Positions 1 to 6,350 are shown, counted from the first letter of the stretch. The stretch is 7,950 nucleotides of DNA from Silvimonas sp. (GCA_030151005.1 JASLES010000273.1:1-7950), one strand, 5' to 3'. Numbers and translations are program-made. Notes: generated by a model not told the origin, from the sequence alone.

Positions 1-1440
1 GTACTGGCTCCAGATGGCCGTGATGTAACTATCCAGATAAGTGCTGTAGGCCCCACCTGTGGCAAAGCCGCCGTGGGCCGGCGCGACGATCCGGTATGGC
101 GCTTGCACGGTGGCCAGTTGCGAGAACGGGGCCGGCGGCTGCGCGGCAAACTCCTGGAACAACGCGGCGCGGCTTTCGGTTTCTCCGACGGTCTGATCGG
201 TGCCTCCCTGCCCTTGCAGCCGTAGACGCACCGGGAAGCCAAACTGGTCAACGCGGGTGGTGTTGCCAAAGAAGCTGGCTGCACTGACATCCATCTCAAT
301 GAAATCAAAGATCACGTTGCTGTTGGGATCGGTCGGGTTATCAATGTTGGGGCCGGTATAACCAGTCACCGGGCTGCCCACGGCGGCCATAAACATGGGG
401 CTACCCACGCTGAGGTAGATCCGCGCCGAGGTAATTTGCGGGACAGTCACCGATTTACACTGTGACAGCGGGATAGAGTAATTGGCGTAGCTCTGGCCGC
501 CCTTGGTCTGCGCGTTGTTGTCTGCGGCAGACATCGGGATCAGCGCGCCGGCGCAATTGACATGCACATAGCCCTGCGTGACCGGGTCTTTGCCGACCAT
601 GGTCCAGTAGACCTGGTTATCGGCGTAGGTGCCGTTCGTACCATTCACCAGATTGAAGGTGGTGCCCGCAGCCGGGAATACCGCACCGCCCGAAGGAGAT
701 GGTGTCGGTGTCGGCGTTGGGGTCGCCGTGCTGTAGGTCAGCGTTTGCGCAGGGGTATCTGCCGCCGAGCCATTGGCCTGGCCAATGGTGAACCAGTAGC
801 TGATCGTCGCACCGTTAGCCACGCCGGTGATCTGGTAAGTGTTATTGGTACCACTGTTGGTCATGCGCACATTGGCCTGACCGCCACCGTTCACGCTGTA
901 ATGCAGATCAGCCCATGCGCCGCCATTGGCATAGAACGCCACGATACCGCCGCTGAGCGAAGTGGCCCCGTAGCTTGCAGCCGGCGTCGGCGCAGGCGTT
1001 GGAGCTGGTGTCGGCGCTGGGGTGGGGACTGGTGTTGGCGCGGGCGTCGGGACTGGTGTTGGCGCGCTGTAGGTAAACTGGGACCAGGCCGTGTCCTGCG
1101 CCGAGCCATCGCTCTGGCCTACCGTGAACGAGAAACTGACCACCGCACCGGCCGGAATCCCGGTCACGGTATAGCTGTTGTTGGTGCCGCTATTGCCCAT
1201 GCGGATATTCATCTGCGCACCACCGTTTACGGTGTAGTGCAGATCGGCCCAGGCGCCGCCATTGGCGTAGAACTGCACCGCACCACCCGCCTGCACGGTG
1301 TAACCCGTACTGACCGAAGCGGCATAGGCCACAGGCGCAGCCAGGGTGGCCAGCAATGGCAAAGGTGTAGCAACCAGACCTGCCAGCAACAGCGCCAGCG
1401 AACGTTGTTTACCGGCCATAAACCGGGTGTGATTAGGCAT
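1..1440 (-). CDS. Secreted GH64 beta-1,3-glucanase with two N-terminal CBM56-like modules (partial, C-terminus outside window)
   Basis: An open frame runs from the ATG at 1440 to the left edge without a stop, giving 480 residues. Residues 1-40 form a signal peptide (basic start, long Leu/Ala core, cleavage likely after AYA), so the product is exported. Residues about 43-125 and 157-237 are two copies of one module (64% identical by hand alignment) with HYTVNGG and RM.NSGTNN segments; they resemble CBM56 beta-1,3-glucan-binding modules, though the exact family is my inference. Pro-Thr linkers lie at 126-155 and 238-250. Residues 254-480 match GH64 (laminaripentaose-producing beta-1,3-glucanase): VNCAGALIPMSAADN, the FDFIE block with Glu382, NTTRVDQFGFP with Asp398, and GETESR. 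Glu382 and Asp398 are 16 residues apart, like the catalytic Glu154/Asp170 pair known in the Streptomyces matensis enzyme. More than 100 C-terminal residues are probably missing. The start has GGAGAG at 1445-1450; an in-frame Met8 is an alternative. Probable role: hydrolysis of fungal or algal beta-1,3-glucan outside the cell. Confidence 0.93.
   Translation of the reverse strand, partial: MPNHTRFMAGKQRSLALLLAGLVATPLPLLATLAAPVAYAASVSTGYTVQAGGAVQFYANGGAWADLHYTVNGGAQMNIRMGNSGTNNSYTVTGIPAGAVVSFSFTVGQSDGSAQDTAWSQFTYSAPTPVPTPAPTPVPTPAPTPAPTPAPTPAASYGATSLSGGIVAFYANGGAWADLHYSVNGGGQANVRMTNSGTNNTYQITGVANGATISYWFTIGQANGSAADTPAQTLTYSTATPTPTPTPSPSGGAVFPAAGTTFNLVNGTNGTYADNQVYWTMVGKDPVTQGYVHVNCAGALIPMSAADNNAQTKGGQSYANYSIPLSQCKSVTVPQITSARIYLSVGSPMFMAAVGSPVTGYTGPNIDNPTDPNSNVIFDFIEMDVSAASFFGNTTRVDQFGFPVRLRLQGQGGTDQTVGETESRAALFQEFAAQPPAPFSQLATVQAPYRIVAPAHGGFATGGAYSTYLDSYITAIWSQY
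967..1065 (-). repeat. Pro-Thr linker repeat inside the glucanase gene
   Basis: The first inter-module linker is encoded by degenerate 12-bp units (Pro-Thr-Pro-Ala/Val). A 17-bp stretch at 1025-1041 is repeated exactly at 1049-1065, a 24-bp period. The linker would separate the two binding modules on a flexible stalk. Such repeats can change length by slippage in steps that keep the reading frame. Confidence 0.8.
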
Positions 1441-1474
1441 GACTCTCTCCATCCTGTCCCGCTGATACGGGTTT

Positions 1475-1488
1475 TGAAATGGATTTCA
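1475..1488. promoter_or_regulatory. 14-bp palindrome overlapping the glucanase -10 box (possible operator)
   Basis: TGAAAT-GG-ATTTCA is a perfect 6-2-6 inverted repeat. It covers the candidate -10 hexamer and likely start site of the glucanase gene, a position where a repressor could block polymerase. No regulator for it is encoded beside it, so its role is unproven. Confidence 0.35.
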
Positions 1489-1512
1489 TGCTCTAGCGAT
1501 GCGCCATGCCAA
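1483..1512 (-). promoter_or_regulatory. Candidate sigma-70 promoter of the glucanase gene
   Basis: Read on the minus strand, TTGGCA (1507-1512, 5 of 6 to the -35 consensus) is followed after 18 bp by TGAAAT (1483-1488, 4 of 6 to the -10). Transcription would start near 1476, leaving about 35 bases of leader before the ATG at 1440. This is a pattern match only. Confidence 0.4.
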
Positions 1513-1656
1513 TCAAGTAACGTCTTTCCCCTATGCTACACATACATTACCATTCACTGACAAGCAAATATGCGGCATGCAACCGGTTGCGGGTTTTCCG
1601 GCCTGCCACGGGTCGGCTGACAGACGTGCAGCAGTGGCTCCTGACCGGTGGGTTTA

Positions 1657-1676
1657 GCACCGCACCATTGCGGTGC
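1657..1676 (+). other. Perfect hairpin GCACCGCA-ccat-TGCGGTGC
   Basis: Eight base pairs close a four-base loop. No T-run follows, so it is not an intrinsic terminator on either strand. It lies 11 bases before the ribosome-binding site of the small open frame at 1698, so it could be an RNA leader structure for that frame or a DNA-binding dyad. Confidence 0.35.
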
Positions 1677-1697
1677 CAATCCAGATCAAGGAGCTGA

Positions 1698-1880
1698 ATG
1701 TGCTGGATTTTCTATGACATGGCAGAGCAGAATTTGCGGCCAGACCCGGTTGCTGAGGCAGAGTGCGGCAGTTTTTTCCGGCTCGGCACACCCGCAAACC
1801 CGATGCTTGCAGCAAGCTTTGGTGCATCACATTGGCCGGTTTTTTATTTAGTGAAGCCGGTGCCACAGGGCCATGGTTGA
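1698..1880 (+). CDS. Possible small protein of 60 residues, unrecognised
   Basis: The start is backed by AAGGAG at 1688-1693, four bases before the ATG, which is slightly close but strong in sequence. The product begins MCWIFYDMAEQ and ends VPQGHG; it has no signal peptide, no clear membrane helix and no motif I recognise. Other frames here, on both strands, are also open over similar lengths, so openness alone proves little. It may be a genuine small gene, a leader peptide or chance. Conservation of the frame in relatives would decide. Confidence 0.18.
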   Translation: MCWIFYDMAEQNLRPDPVAEAECGSFFRLGTPANPMLAASFGASHWPVFYLVKPVPQGHG

Positions 1881-2019
1881 AAGCATTCCATTCATCCATC
1901 CAGGCCACCTGTTGCGACGCACAAATGCCAGATGCTTGCTATGGATAAGAAGGGTAGGTTTGTGTGCGGGTTTTGATATGCCGCGCCAGACCACCCATTT
2001 CTGATACGAACCAGGTCTT

Positions 2020-2037
2020 ATGGTGAAATACGAATGA
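2020..2037 (+). other. Five-codon upstream frame overlapping the acyltransferase start
   Basis: ATG GTG AAA TAC GAA TGA encodes MVKYE and ends in an ATGA overlap with the acyltransferase ATG at 2034. Ribosomes ending here could re-initiate, which would compensate for the weak ribosome-binding site of the main gene. An AGGT at 2013-2016 is too close to the upstream ATG to be a good site, so it may be chance. Confidence 0.2.
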
Positions 2038-3221
2038 CCCGATCCGCCGCGCCACCCAGTCTGCGCATTCCGGAAATCAACGGCCTGCGTGGGCTGGCCA
2101 TTATTGCCGTGTTCTGGCATCACATCACCATCGCGCTAGCGCTTCATCCGCCCGTCGTACTGGGCATTCCGACCAGTTTGGTATTGCTGAACGGCTGGAC
2201 CGGCGTCAATCTCTTTTTCATGTTGTCCGGCTTTGTGCTCTATCTGCCTTATGCCGCACAAAAACGGCAAATCAGAAACACAGCGGACGCACTGACCTTC
2301 TACAAGCATCGTTTTTTTCGGCTGATCCCACTGTATTACGTGGTGTGTGTCACTACCGTCATCCTGAGCGGCCGGCTGGCCCACCCCGACGGGGGGGCGC
2401 TGCGAGAAGCGCTCACCATCGCCACATTCACCTTTCCGTTTTTTCACCGCACATTTGTGCCAAGCTCCAACTGGGCCTTGTGGTCGATCAGTACCGAAGT
2501 GCTGTTCAGCGTTCTCTTCCCGCTGCTGGCCGTGCTGGCAGCGCGGCGTGGCATCAAGCCCATCCTCATTGTCGCCCTGGTCTTGTCATTGGCCGTGCGC
2601 GCCATCCGTGCGCTGGACCCACCGGCGGCCGGGCCGGACTGGATTGCCGACGCGCTGCTGCTGGGCCGGCTGGATGAATTTGTCATCGGCATGGCACTGG
2701 CCGCCGCTTGGGTTCACCGCACCTGCTGGCGTATACCCACCCCGCTCTCCGGGAGCCTTGCCGTGCTCTTGCTGCTCATTGGGTGTTATGGCTTTGATCA
2801 ATGCATCAGCCGCAATATCAGCTTCGAGTGGATGGCGGTACTGGGCAATGTGTTCGATCTGGGACTGACACTCTTGATTCTGACGCTGCTCAACGGTGCG
2901 CCTTGGTTGCGCTTTTTACGCTGGCGCGTGTTGCAAGTGCCTGGCATGGCCTGTTACAGCATTTATCTGTGGCACCTGCCCGTAATGAATGCCTTGGGGC
3001 TGTTCAAAGGCAATACCCAACCCGCTTTCATTGTGGCTACCATCTTGATCACGCTGTTCCTCGCCGCCCTGACTTACCGCTATGTCGAGTTCCGGGCTGC
3101 GCCGGACTGGCGCGCCTTGTTCCTGGTTGATGCCACGCCGCCAGTGCTCTCGGTCACGAGCGAGACGCAGCATGAACCAGACCTGCCACGCGCACATCAG
3201 GCCCCGACCGTGAGCCTGTGA
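2034..3221 (+). CDS. Acyltransferase-3 family membrane protein (OafA/YrhL-like)
   Basis: The 395-residue product is an integral-membrane acyltransferase-3 protein (PF01757 type), a family that moves acetyl or other acyl groups onto cell-surface sugars such as O-antigen, exopolysaccharide or lipid headgroups. Family signatures in order: INGLRGLAIIAVFWHH at 15-30, containing Arg19 and the His29/His30 pair expected to be catalytic; VNLFFMLSGFVLY at 58-70; FYKHRFFRLIPLYY at 89-102; WSISTEVLFSVLFPLL at 150-165; YSIYLWHLPV at 309-318; and RYVEFR at 349-354. About ten hydrophobic segments alternate with short basic loops. The C-terminal tail after about 365 is hydrophilic, and no SGNH domain is attached. 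The start has only a weak site (GGTG at 2022-2025) and overlaps a tiny upstream frame. The substrate cannot be told from context, since no polysaccharide cluster surrounds it. It appears monocistronic. Confidence 0.92.
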   Translation: MTRSAAPPSLRIPEINGLRGLAIIAVFWHHITIALALHPPVVLGIPTSLVLLNGWTGVNLFFMLSGFVLYLPYAAQKRQIRNTADALTFYKHRFFRLIPLYYVVCVTTVILSGRLAHPDGGALREALTIATFTFPFFHRTFVPSSNWALWSISTEVLFSVLFPLLAVLAARRGIKPILIVALVLSLAVRAIRALDPPAAGPDWIADALLLGRLDEFVIGMALAAAWVHRTCWRIPTPLSGSLAVLLLLIGCYGFDQCISRNISFEWMAVLGNVFDLGLTLLILTLLNGAPWLRFLRWRVLQVPGMACYSIYLWHLPVMNALGLFKGNTQPAFIVATILITLFLAALTYRYVEFRAAPDWRALFLVDATPPVLSVTSETQHEPDLPRAHQAPTVSL

Positions 3222-3227
3222 GCCAGT

Positions 3228-3494
3228 TCAGCGACGAACTGGTGGTTTCTTCCACCAACCAAATTCGTCTTCGTACACTTCCATATCAATATCCGCCACG
3301 CGTGCTTGCATGCGTTCCTGCGCCGCACGTACACCCTGGTTGTAAAGGCTGGGGCCGATTTCCTGGACAAAAAACGTCAACAACCCCGCGATTTCCAGGT
3401 TGCCGACGTCCAGATCCAGGTCATCAGCCAGATATTTTTCCAGCGAATCGAGCGCAGCTTTGTGCGCGTCTTTATCCAGTTGCAGGCTCATCAT
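3228..3494 (-). CDS. DUF2164 family protein
   Basis: The 88-residue acidic, soluble protein matches the DUF2164 family (about 80-90 residues, so full length). Typical features are LDKDAHKAALDSLEKYL at 6-22, the GNLEIAGLLTFF block at 31-42, the family signature QEIGPSLYNQGV at 44-55, and EVYEDEFGWW near the C-terminus. No catalytic or metal-binding pattern is apparent, and the family has no established function that I know of. Two consecutive ATG codons begin it (3494 and 3491) and either could be used; the upstream ribosome-binding site is weak. It converges with the acyltransferase gene, six bases between stops, and diverges from the phosphatase gene, so it is probably its own transcription unit. 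Confidence 0.85.
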   Translation of the reverse strand: MMSLQLDKDAHKAALDSLEKYLADDLDLDVGNLEIAGLLTFFVQEIGPSLYNQGVRAAQERMQARVADIDMEVYEDEFGWWKKPPVRR

Positions 3495-3551
3495 GCTGTC
3501 CGTCTGTAGGTCGGCGCGGCGCGCCGTTCATCAAATGCTATGTTGAGACAA

Positions 3552-3570
3552 GGCGGCGTAGTATGCCGCC
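3552..3570. promoter_or_regulatory. Inverted repeat GGCGGC-N7-GCCGCC upstream of the phosphatase
   Basis: Perfect 6-bp arms flank GTAGTAT, and inside it TA pairs with TA around a central G, making a near-palindrome of 19 bp. It lies in the 102-bp gap between the DUF2164 start and the preferred phosphatase start, where an operator or leader hairpin would be expected. Its presence favours the downstream ATG at 3597 over the in-frame ATG at 3540. Confidence 0.3.
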
Positions 3571-3596
3571 CGCGTTTTCATGTCTACGGCGATGCC

Positions 3597-4301
3597 ATGC
3601 CCAGAGATATTCCCCTGCAAGGCGCACGCAATGTCCGCGATCTGGGCGGTTTATACAACCTCGCCGGCCAACCCCTGCGCACGCACCGTTTTATCCGGGC
3701 CGATAGTCTGGAGTCCTTGCATGCCATCGATGTCATTCGCTTGCTTGATTATGGCGTGCGGGTAGACATTGACCTGCGCGGCCTGCGTGAGCGCCGGCAA
3801 TGGGGCGACGCGCTGAGCCGCATCTCGGAAGTGGAGTATGCCCCTATCGGGCTGCTGGATGGACTGGAAGCCCACCTGGACGCGCTGCCAGCCAGCCTGG
3901 GCGCGCTCTACGTGGCCGCGTTGCAGTATTGTCGCCCCGGCTTTCTGGAGATTTTCCGGCACATGCTGGCCCAGCCAGATGCTTGCGTGCTGTTTCACTG
4001 TTCTGCCGGCAAGGATCGGACCGGCATGGTGGCCGCCTTGTTACTGAATCTGGCAGGGGTGCCCGACGCCGACATCGTCAGTGACTACGCCCAAAGCGCC
4101 GCCAATCTGTCGCAGACCCTGGATCAACTCAACCTGCAAAACGCGCCGGAATTGCGGCATCTGCTGGGGGCAGAGCCGGAACACATGATCTTGTTTCTGG
4201 ATCAGTTACGCGCGCGTTATGGCGGAGCGATGGGTTATCTCACGCTGATCGGTCTGCAACCGACCGAAATTGCCGCACTGCGCGCCAGCATGTTCGACTG
4301 A
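3597..4301 (+). CDS. Tyrosine-protein phosphatase, HCxxGKDRTG type
   Basis: This 234-residue protein belongs to the Y_phosphatase3 group, related to bacterial MptpB- and LipA-like enzymes that hydrolyse phosphotyrosine, sometimes phosphoserine or phosphoinositides. The P-loop FHCSAGKDRTG is complete, with nucleophile Cys135 and phosphate-binding Arg141. The N-terminal LQGARNVRDLGG (7-18), FIRADSL (32-38) and VDIDLRGLRER (56-66) blocks are also family signatures. There is no signal peptide or membrane segment, so it should be cytoplasmic. I chose the ATG at 3597 because homology begins just after it; an in-frame ATG at 3540 would add 19 unrelated-looking residues and span an inverted repeat. 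Neither start has a good ribosome-binding site. It ends 11 bases from the convergent lysR stop. No kinase or substrate gene is adjacent, so its target is unknown. Confidence 0.9.
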   Translation: MPRDIPLQGARNVRDLGGLYNLAGQPLRTHRFIRADSLESLHAIDVIRLLDYGVRVDIDLRGLRERRQWGDALSRISEVEYAPIGLLDGLEAHLDALPASLGALYVAALQYCRPGFLEIFRHMLAQPDACVLFHCSAGKDRTGMVAALLLNLAGVPDADIVSDYAQSAANLSQTLDQLNLQNAPELRHLLGAEPEHMILFLDQLRARYGGAMGYLTLIGLQPTEIAALRASMFD

Positions 4302-4312
4302 GGGCCGGCCAC

Positions 4313-5221
4313 CTATCCGGCAGGGTTCTGCGCCCGACGTAGCCGTTCCATCCACCAGCGCAGCGCCGGGCCCACGGGCTGGCCGATACGCGTGGCCACA
4401 TGCATGGCCAGTTGCATGCCACCTTGCGGTTGCATATCCAGCGGCAGCGCCACTAGGCGGCCCGCAGCCAGATCTTCTTCTACCCAGTGGATGGGCATAT
4501 AGCCCCAGCCCATCGACGCCAGCAGCATGGCGTGTTTGACGCCCAAGTCAGATAACCGCCAGGTAGTAGGCGAAATCACCCCGTAATCCCGGCCTTCCGT
4601 CAATGCGCTGCGATCGGTCAGCACCAGTTGTACGTGTTCTTGCAGGGAGGCCCGATCTAGCGCGCCTGCATATTTGACCAGCGGATGATCGGGTGAGGCG
4701 ACGGCCAGCACCCGAATCGGCGGCATGGAAAACCCGTCCAGCCCGGGTGGTAACTCTGGCAGCGTGGCCAGAATGCCCAGTTGCGCACTGCCCGCCAGCA
4801 CACGCTCTGCCACTGCCCCCAGCGCCTCGACATACAAACGAAAGGTCACGCCGGGAAAGGTAGCCCGGAAATCATTCAGGCAATCGAGCAGCCGCGACAA
4901 CGGAAAATAAACATCTACCGCCAGCGCCAGCTCTGCCTCCAGCCCGTGTTCAATGGCACTGGCCCGGGCCTGCAGCCGATCCACCCGCTCCAGAATGGCG
5001 TGCGCGTCTCCCAACAGTGCTTCGCCGGTCGGCGTGAGCCTGGGTCGGTACTGGCTGCGATCAAACAACTGGATGCCCAGTTGCTGCTCCAGCGTCGCCA
5101 CGGTGTAGCTCACCGCAGACTGTGTGCGGCCAATGGCTTTGGCAGTAGCCAGAAAACTGCCGGCGCGGACCACTTCGGTAAACACGCGCAGTTGTTCCAG
5201 TGAAATGCGTTCAAGGTTCAT
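4313..5221 (-). CDS. LysR-type transcriptional regulator, divergent from the pirin genes
   Basis: The 302-residue length is typical of LysR regulators. Residues 7-66 form the winged helix-turn-helix: LEQLRVFTEVVRAGSFLATAKAIGRTQSAVSYTVATLEQQLGIQLFDR, then RLTPTGEALL. A linker helix (about 67-92) leads to the effector-binding domain at about 95-298, which contains GILATLP, the VLAVASPDHPL strand and the late MLLASMGWGYMP segment seen in many family members. The inducer cannot be predicted. The start at 5221 lacks a clear ribosome-binding site. The gene faces away from the first pirin gene across 170 bp holding two T-N11-A dyads, one only 11 bp from its own ATG, so autoregulation and control of the pirins are both likely by the usual LysR arrangement. 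LysR genes divergent from pirin genes are familiar in Proteobacteria. Confidence 0.93.
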   Translation of the reverse strand: MNLERISLEQLRVFTEVVRAGSFLATAKAIGRTQSAVSYTVATLEQQLGIQLFDRSQYRPRLTPTGEALLGDAHAILERVDRLQARASAIEHGLEAELALAVDVYFPLSRLLDCLNDFRATFPGVTFRLYVEALGAVAERVLAGSAQLGILATLPELPPGLDGFSMPPIRVLAVASPDHPLVKYAGALDRASLQEHVQLVLTDRSALTEGRDYGVISPTTWRLSDLGVKHAMLLASMGWGYMPIHWVEEDLAAGRLVALPLDMQPQGGMQLAMHVATRIGQPVGPALRWWMERLRRAQNPAG

Positions 5222-5231
5222 GCCAACAACA

Positions 5232-5250
5232 ATATCAAATTATTTTATAT
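5232..5250. promoter_or_regulatory. Candidate LysR box 1 (ATAT-N11-ATAT)
   Basis: An AT-rich T-N11-A dyad lies just upstream of the lysR ATG. It is centred at 5241, about 66 bp before the pirin start site inferred from the weak -10 at 5295-5300. That matches the usual recognition-site position of LysR regulators and would also let the protein repress its own gene. AT-richness makes a chance match possible. Confidence 0.4.
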
Positions 5251-5263
5251 AGATCACCAAGAG

Positions 5264-5284
5264 ATCATTCGTTTCTTCGATGAT
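5264..5284. promoter_or_regulatory. Candidate LysR box 2 (ATCAT-N11-ATGAT)
   Basis: Perfect 5-bp inverted arms separated by exactly 11 bases fit the T-N11-A LysR motif. The centre at 5274 is 33 bp from that of box 1 and near -33 of the inferred pirin start, the position of a classical activation site. Of the two boxes this has the stronger dyad. Confidence 0.5.
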
Positions 5285-5300
5285 TGATCGGGCCTAAGAT
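5272..5300 (+). promoter_or_regulatory. Weak candidate promoter for the pirin genes
   Basis: TAAGAT at 5295-5300 matches four of six -10 positions. At 17-bp spacing the -35 position holds TTTCTT (5272-5277), a poor match, and this overlaps LysR box 2. A weak -35 covered by an activator site is what an activator-dependent promoter would look like. The leader would be about 85 bases. Confidence 0.35.
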
Positions 5301-5310
5301 GCACTCATCG

Positions 5311-5327
5311 CCACACAAAAAGTGTGG
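5311..5327 (+). other. Leader hairpin CCACAC-AAAAA-GTGTGG before the first pirin gene
   Basis: Perfect 6-bp arms close a five-A loop in the predicted untranslated leader, 64 bases before the pirin ATG. No T-run follows, so it is not a terminator. It could stabilise the 5' end of the mRNA or be a protein-binding dyad. Confidence 0.35.
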
Positions 5328-5391
5328 GCAGCGCAGCCACAGACCCTGAGCCATCGCCCGGGCTCGCCGCGCCAGACAACAGGAGAACACC

Positions 5392-6258
5392 ATGACCACC
5401 TTGCAACTGCCCGCTGTGACCCGCTCGCGTGAAGTAGAGCGCCTGGTCAACGGCATCCCGACTACTGATGGCGCTGGCGTGCGGCTGACCCGCGTGCTGA
5501 CCCATGATCTGCAACGCCAACTGGACCCGTTCCTGATGCTCGATGCATTCCGCTCGGATAACCCGGACGACTACATCGCTGGCTTCCCGTCACATCCGCA
5601 CCGTGGTTTTGAAACGGTGACCTATATGCTTAACGGCCGCATGCGGCACCGTGACAACGCCGGCAACGAAGGCTTGCTGACCGAGGGCGGCGTGCAATGG
5701 ATGACCGCCGGCCGCGGTATCGTGCATAGCGAAATCCCGGAGCAACAAGACGGCTTGATGGAAGGCTTCCAGCTGTGGGTGAACCTGCCCGGCAAGAACA
5801 AGATGATTGAGCCGTGGTACCGCGATATTCCGGCTGGTGACATTCCGGTCTATGACCTGGGCAACGGCGCATCGCTCAAACTGATTGCGGGGCTGGTGGC
5901 AGAAGCGACTGGCGCCATCACCCGTGACGATACCGAGCCCTTCTACGCGGACCTGACCATTGCCGCCGGGCAATCAGTGAGCTTGCCGCTGCAAGCCAGC
6001 CACAATGCGTTTGTGTACGTGTACCGGGGCGAGGCCAGCATTGGCGGGCGCGCAGTCAAGTCAACCCAGATGGGCCTGCTGCAAAACGCCGCTGAGGCCG
6101 ATGGCGTCACCATCACGGCCGGTGCCGCCGAAACGCGTTTGATCGTGTTGTCCGGCAAGCCATTGGCGGAAAACATCGTCCAGTGGGGCCCGTTTGTCAT
6201 GAACTCGCGTGAGCAAGTGGAACAGGCCATCCTGGACTATCAAGCTGGCCGCTTTTAA
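5392..6258 (+). CDS. Pirin family protein (first of two)
   Basis: This 288-residue cytoplasmic protein is a full-length pirin, a bicupin with one metal site in the N-terminal barrel. The conserved block FPSHPHRGFETVTYML (65-80) supplies His68 and His70, and MTAGRGIVHSEIP (104-116) supplies His112 and Glu114, equivalent to His56, His58, His101 and Glu103 of human pirin. The LDPFLMLDAFRSDNPDDYIAGF segment is also typical. The C-terminal cupin half (about 160-275) includes FVYVYRGEA. Some bacterial pirins (YhhW of E. coli) show quercetin 2,3-dioxygenase activity and others bind metabolic enzymes; which applies here is unknown. The start is secure: AGGAGA at 5381-5386, then ATG at 5392. It is probably the LysR-controlled gene and is followed after 133 bases by a second pirin. 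Confidence 0.95.
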   Translation: MTTLQLPAVTRSREVERLVNGIPTTDGAGVRLTRVLTHDLQRQLDPFLMLDAFRSDNPDDYIAGFPSHPHRGFETVTYMLNGRMRHRDNAGNEGLLTEGGVQWMTAGRGIVHSEIPEQQDGLMEGFQLWVNLPGKNKMIEPWYRDIPAGDIPVYDLGNGASLKLIAGLVAEATGAITRDDTEPFYADLTIAAGQSVSLPLQASHNAFVYVYRGEASIGGRAVKSTQMGLLQNAAEADGVTITAGAAETRLIVLSGKPLAENIVQWGPFVMNSREQVEQAILDYQAGRF

Positions 6259-6291
6259 GACAGGCACGCCTGGGCGGAACAAACCGATACA

Positions 6292-6309
6292 GTCCGGGCT
6301 GGCCCGGAC
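6292..6309 (+). other. Hairpin GTCCGGGC-tg-GCCCGGAC between the pirin genes
   Basis: A perfect 8-bp GC-rich inverted repeat with a two-base centre lies 33 bases after the first pirin stop. As RNA, six or seven pairs would form around a four- to six-base loop. There is no following T-run, so it would more likely stall polymerase, block exonucleases or act as a DNA palindrome than serve as an intrinsic terminator. Confidence 0.45.
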
Positions 6310-6350
6310 GCACCGGCCAGGCCATATTGATATCTAACAAACCACATCAG

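Larger units (their letters stand above)
1513..2033. other. Intergenic region between the divergent glucanase and acyltransferase genes
   Basis: About 520 bases with no recognisable conserved gene. Both flanking genes point away, so it should hold their upstream control sequences. Visible structure: a perfect 8-bp stem with a 4-base loop at 1657-1676, a small open frame with a good ribosome-binding site at 1698-1880, a 13-bp palindrome (GCTTGC-A-GCAAGC) at 1805-1817 and two runs of six T at 1772-1777 and 1840-1845. I saw no convincing promoter for the acyltransferase. Confidence 0.6.

Noticed and set aside
562..1560. Long plus-strand open frame of 332 codons, Arg- and Trp-rich
   Set aside because: It is antisense to the glucanase gene, whose product has a signal peptide, linkers and GH64 motifs. 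The Arg-rich stretches are the reverse complement of the Pro-Thr linkers and GC-rich codons.
1750..1777. Possible intrinsic terminator (TGCTG...CGGCA then T6)
   Set aside because: The stem is only five pairs including one G-T with a ten-base loop, and no clear upstream transcript needs it.
1654..1908. Minus-strand open frame of 84 codons in the divergent intergenic region
   Set aside because: No ribosome-binding site or recognisable motif, and it overlaps several equally open frames on the other strand.
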